A stretch of DNA of 64,000 bases from Chionoecetes opilio (taxonomy: Eukaryota; Arthropoda; Malacostraca; Decapoda; Majidae). A model generated the notes under the pieces. That model had not been told where the DNA came from. It did not search any database and saw nothing but the letters and a program-made list of their open reading frames with translations. Where the stretch lies: assembly GCA_016584305.1 (NCBI GenBank), contig JACEEZ010023461.1:5001-69000 (forward strand), written 5' to 3'. The translations under genes and the position numbers were made by a program. This document shows positions 60,871-64,000 of the stretch, piece by piece. The first letter of the stretch is position 1, and every line of letters starts with the position of its first letter.

Positions 60871-61887
60871 CACAGCGCGCCAAAATATTGTTCGCCGCAT
60901 CATAACAGACGCTCCCATAAGGGAATTCTGAAAATGTACTCTATAGCAGCCTAGTGACTTCTGAGAGAGATATCCTACATATGGCAGCATGTTTAAAGCA
61001 CGGGCAGTCCATCAAGACCGTTGAAGAATGTTCAGATGCCACTCGTCAATTATAGACGAAGCATTTTGAAAAGGATCGTCTCACTCCCCGCGAGTGATTT
61101 GAACAGACGTGCGTTGGTATAACTATCATTATTTTCATAATGGGTGGCAAGAAAGACCTAACAAAAGAGCAAATTAAAGTTATTGTGACTCTGCACAAGG
61201 CAGAGAGGCCAGAGGAAGAAATATCAAGGATTGTGGGTGTTACGAGGAGATGTGTGATGAAGTGGGTGGAGTGTTTCATGAACGTGGCGGGGTGGCAGCA
61301 CCGTAACATAAATAAGTGGCCACAGCGAGGATGTAAAACATCAGCAAGCACCGTAAATGTCATGAAACGTCAAGTGGATGCCAATCCTCAAGTAGGAGCA
61401 AGAAAATTATTACGATATGACATTTACATCCTCGCTGTGGCCACTTCTTTATGTTACGGTGCTGCCACCCCGCCACGTTCATGAAACACTCCACCCACTT
61501 CATCACACATCTCCTCATAACACCCACAATCCTTGATATTTCTTCCTCTGACCTCTCTGCCTTGTGTAGTCACAATAACTTTAATTTGCTCCTTTGTTAG
61601 GTCTTTCTTGCCACCCATTATGAAAATAATGATAGTTATACCAACGCGCGTCTGTTCAAATCACTCGCGGGGAGTGAGGCGATCCTTTTCAAAATGCTTC
61701 GTCTATAATTGACAAGAGGCATCTGAACATTCCTCAACGTTCTTGATGGACTGCCCGTGCTTTAAACATGCTGCCATATGTAGGATATCTCTCTCAGAAG
61801 TCACAAGGCTACTATAGAGTACATTTTCAGAATTCCCTTATGGGAGCGTCTGTTATGATGCGGCGAACAATATTTTGGCGCGCTGTG
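60871..61887. mobile_element. Palindromic Tc1/mariner-type element in Gypsy pol
   Basis: Two near-identical arms (60871-61337 and 61423-61887, about 466 bp each) are inverted around an ~85-bp loop. The ends read CACAGCGCGCCAAAATATTG on both sides, flanked by TA (60869-60870; 61888-61889). Each arm carries the 5' part of a Tc1-like transposase gene. Excision at TA restores the Gypsy frame, so ends and duplication are certain. It is a foldback derivative: the 3' half of the ancestral transposon has been replaced by an inverted copy of the 5' half. Confidence 0.9.
61140..61484 (+). pseudogene. Truncated Tc1-like transposase N-terminus
   Basis: ATG 61140 opens M-G-G-K-K-D-L-T-K-E-Q and continues with I-S-R-I-V-G-V-T-R-R-C-V-M-K-W, a helix-turn-helix of the Tc1/mariner DNA-binding domain, to K-T-S-A-S-T-V-N-V and V-G-A-R-K-L. 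Homology ends where the loop meets the inverted arm at 61423. There is no catalytic DDE domain. The mirrored copy in the right arm (start codon complement near 61619) has small deletions that shift its frame. Confidence 0.8.
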
Positions 61888-61889
61888 TA

Positions 61890-62437
61890 CTTTCTGTGGC
61901 AATGGAGTAATACCTTCTTTACTCACCCGATGTCCTAAAGAATCAACTGCTTCCACCCCAACAACACACTTCGCTGGATGGATTTTGATGTTATTGTCAC
62001 GAAGGCGTACCAATAGCTGATGAAGATGGGTGCAATGTTCCTCCTTACTGCTGGATGCCACTAGAATATCATTAATATACACAGTGGCAAAATCAAGGTC
62101 GTGCAAGACATGGTCCTTATAGCGTTGAAAGGTTTGTGCCGCATTCCGTAAACCAAAATTCATATACCTGAATTCGTACAGTCCAAAATTCGTAGTTATA
62201 GCTGTTTTGGGTATGTCTGCAAGGTGAACTGGGATCTGATGGAAAGCTCTCACTAGGTCTTTCTTAGAAAAGATACTTTGTCCATTTAACTTCAGATGGA
62301 TATCCTGAATGTGTGGTATAGGGTACCTATCCGGCACGGTAACCTTGTTCAGTGCCCTATAATCCCCACACGCACGCCACTCCTTACCAGAAGGCTTGAG
62401 GACCTATGGAGAGGTGACGCCCAACAGCTCTTCGATG
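61890..62437 (-). pseudogene. Gypsy reverse transcriptase palm, mutated active site
   Basis: Minus-strand [10 protein letters not shown] (about 62330), [13 protein letters not shown] (motif A Asp, about 62260), [15 protein letters not shown] (about 62140). Motif C is written Y-I-N-D where the family has Y-x-D-D (AAT at about 62076), which removes one catalytic Asp. A single-base deletion near 62405 shifts the frame just upstream of the palm. Confidence 0.85.
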
Positions 62438-62445
62438 GTTGTATC

Positions 62446-62744
62446 CAAGGTAAAGAGACAGAAGGTAACGTCACCTCCCTTTTGCCGCGCTGGGGGAAGT
62501 GACGTCAATAAGAATTAAGAGGGCGAGGAGGAGGGTGAGAATGAAAGAGAAGATGGAGGAGGAGGAGGAGGTAGGGGAAGGGGTAGGAGGAGGAGAAGGT
62601 AAGGGAAGGGAGGAGGTATGAACATAAGAACATAAGAAAATAAGGCATGGCCTTGCATGTCAGGTGGGAAATGAACTTTGCTTGTCCCGCTAAGCGGAAA
62701 CAGCGGCACAAGCAAAGGGTCTCGTCCCCAGCCTGTGTGCTAGC

Positions 62745-62792
<48 letters not shown>

Positions 62793-62832
62793 CACAATAC
62801 TGATCAAGGTAAAGAATATGGGTGGCTTACGG

Positions 62833-62877
<45 letters not shown>

Positions 62878-62884
62878 AGAGGAG

Positions 62885-62928
<44 letters not shown>

Positions 62929-63097
62929 TAGTGAGAGGTGTCAGGCGTGTCGGGTCGGCGGGGAGGCCTGAGTGAGGCCATACAATATTTGAACGGTGGC
63001 GCCGTTGGCGCGATACCCATTGACGTCATGCGCACAAAGGACTGATTTTGCCTCGACGCCCCGGGGAGGTGACGTTACCTTCTGTCTCTTTATCTTG
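62446..63097. mobile_element. 652-bp TIR element in Gypsy pol, 8-bp TSD
   Basis: The ends CAAGGTAAAGAGACAGAAGG (62446) and, in complement, CAAGATAAAGAGACAGAAGG (from 63097) form ~32-bp terminal inverted repeats with one mismatch. It is flanked by GTTGTATC at 62438-62445 and 63098-63105. The Gypsy codons G-T-I-Q-P-S-K read straight across one duplication copy. The interior has (CT)n 62751-62788, (GA)n 62838-62926 and, near 62619, two GAACATAA octamers resembling a reversed CR1 tail. No transposase; hAT-like by duplication length. Confidence 0.85.
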
Positions 63098-63105
63098 GTT
63101 GTATC

Positions 63106-63995
63106 GTTCCATCCTTTAGCAAAGAATCGAACTCTGCCTTCGCCGGTAGGAGTCGGTCGTGATGCAAGTGCCGTGGTCGAGCGTACACTGGTGGGCCTGT
63201 CGTCTCGATATGATGGAACACGTCATGGACAGTAGCTGATCGTCGTTGGAGAGGCTCTGTGAGAGTAGGAAATTCTTGAAGGTCTACAATGTCGGTATTA
63301 TTATGAATGAGTGTGATACGTGGGCTCTCACACCTGGCAACGGTACTACCAATGGTGGCGTGTGAGGATTACTGTCGTAAGCAGCGGTTGCCAGGGTCAA
63401 CAAGCAGCTCATAATAAGTAAGAAAGTCGTATCCCAGTATGGGCTGAATAACTTCTGCAACTACAAAAACCCATGGGAACTTCTGGGGAAACCGAAATCC
63501 ATCGTGATCTTCTCTGTGCCATAAGTCGCAATTGGTGTTCCGTTGGCCACCAGAAGGTCGAACGCAGGTGGCGTATACTTGCGGTCATCCTGGGTAGGAG
63601 GGAGAATGCTGACGGATGCTCCTGTGTCCACTAAGAAATTCTTGCCAGTGCATTGGTCTCTTACACGTAGCAAAGACACAGGAGCGTCAACAACTGCGGA
63701 GGAGCTAGCATTCACTTGCCCCCCGCCGAACTCGTTTCCCGACCACTGGCATGGTGGGCGGCACTGTCTGGCCCTGGCTCCAAAGGTGGAATGGTACCAG
63801 CACAATTCAACGTTGGTAAAGGTAGAAAACGATGGATGGGACGCACCTTTACCGTTAAGACTGTTACGCCCTCTATGTGGAACAAACGGGCTAGGCACTC
63901 TTATATTCATGCGCTCCTCAATGGCGTCCAGTCGTTGCAAGATTTGGCGAAGCGGAGTGCCTGAAGTTTCAGCTCTAGGTAATCCTGCAGCATAG
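63106..63995 (-). pseudogene. Gypsy gag C-terminus and protease
   Basis: Reading from the window edge on the minus strand: C-W-Y-H ... C-R-P-P-C, a zinc-binding-like cluster (about 63795-63740), then the aspartic protease with F-L-V-D-T-G-A-S-V-S-I-L-P (active-site DTGA, about 63640-63605) and the second-half motif I-L-G-Y-D-F-L. The last appears in another frame after a shift near 63470. The segment then runs to the RT, broken by an in-frame stop in the 63380 region. The start of gag is outside the window. Confidence 0.8.
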
Positions 63996-64000
63996 ACATG

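Larger units (their letters stand above)
58160..63995 (-). mobile_element. Ty3/Gypsy LTR retrotransposon, one LTR in window
   Basis: Reading the minus strand from the window edge: gag C-terminus, protease, RT, RNase H, integrase, integrase tail, polypurine tract, LTR. PR-RT-RH-IN order defines Ty3/Gypsy. It is broken by frameshifts in RT, RH and IN and by two transposon insertions (60871-61887 and 62446-63097). The other LTR, primer-binding site and most of gag lie beyond the window end. Not expected to be active. Confidence 0.9.

Overview
This window looks like one stretch of a repeat-rich arthropod nuclear genome, most likely a decapod crustacean (probably a crab). That is inferred from the very dense (GA)n/(CT)n and (GT)n microsatellites, three tRNA-derived SINE families, CR1/Jockey/RTE-type LINEs, a Ty3/Gypsy element, Helitrons and many MITE-like elements, with protein-coding sequence reduced to two short exons. 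No rRNA, functional tRNA, operon or CRISPR array is visible; species cannot be fixed from sequence alone.

The only host gene I can support is on the plus strand: two exons of an immunoglobulin-superfamily protein of the Sidestep (side) type. Exon 38431-38636 encodes the C-terminal half of the first Ig domain. Exon 54041-54151 encodes the linker and the first strands of the second Ig domain. They join in frame across a 15.4 kb phase-1 intron. Everything 5' of 38430 and 3' of 54151 is therefore best read as intron or flank of this gene filled with transposons.

Region by region: 1-5.5 kb is AT-rich, low-quality sequence with two Helitron copies, a near full-length but wrecked CR1 LINE and a head-to-head SINE pair. 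5.5-18 kb holds an 865-bp TIR element, SINEs, a CR1 3' fragment, an intact-ended Helitron and long (GA/CT) arrays. 18-25.7 kb is again low-quality (homopolymer-inflated) sequence with two decayed LINEs. 25.4-31.1 kb holds a Jockey/CR1-like LINE interrupted by a 1.4-kb foldback element made of four ~310-bp units in a palindrome, with a second copy of the foldback just upstream. 31.9-33.65 kb is a 27-bp minisatellite. 34.1-35.4 kb is a LINE RT on the minus strand. 36.9-38.4 kb is a palindromic MITE, itself interrupted by another TIR element, ending 15 bp before the Sidestep exon. The 38.6-54 kb intron carries SINEs, a hAT-like element and a CR1 copy. 54.2-58.1 kb has a Helitron, a 527-bp MITE and pure pentanucleotide repeats. 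58.16-64 kb is a minus-strand Ty3/Gypsy element with one LTR in the window, interrupted by a palindromic Tc1/mariner-type element and by a 652-bp TIR element.

The strongest biology is in the nested insertions. Four insertions carry recognisable target-site duplications, and in three of them removing the insert together with one duplication copy rejoins the host element's reading frame. The second strong point is a transposon end that appears to supply part of the splice-acceptor region of a neuronal-type Ig receptor gene.
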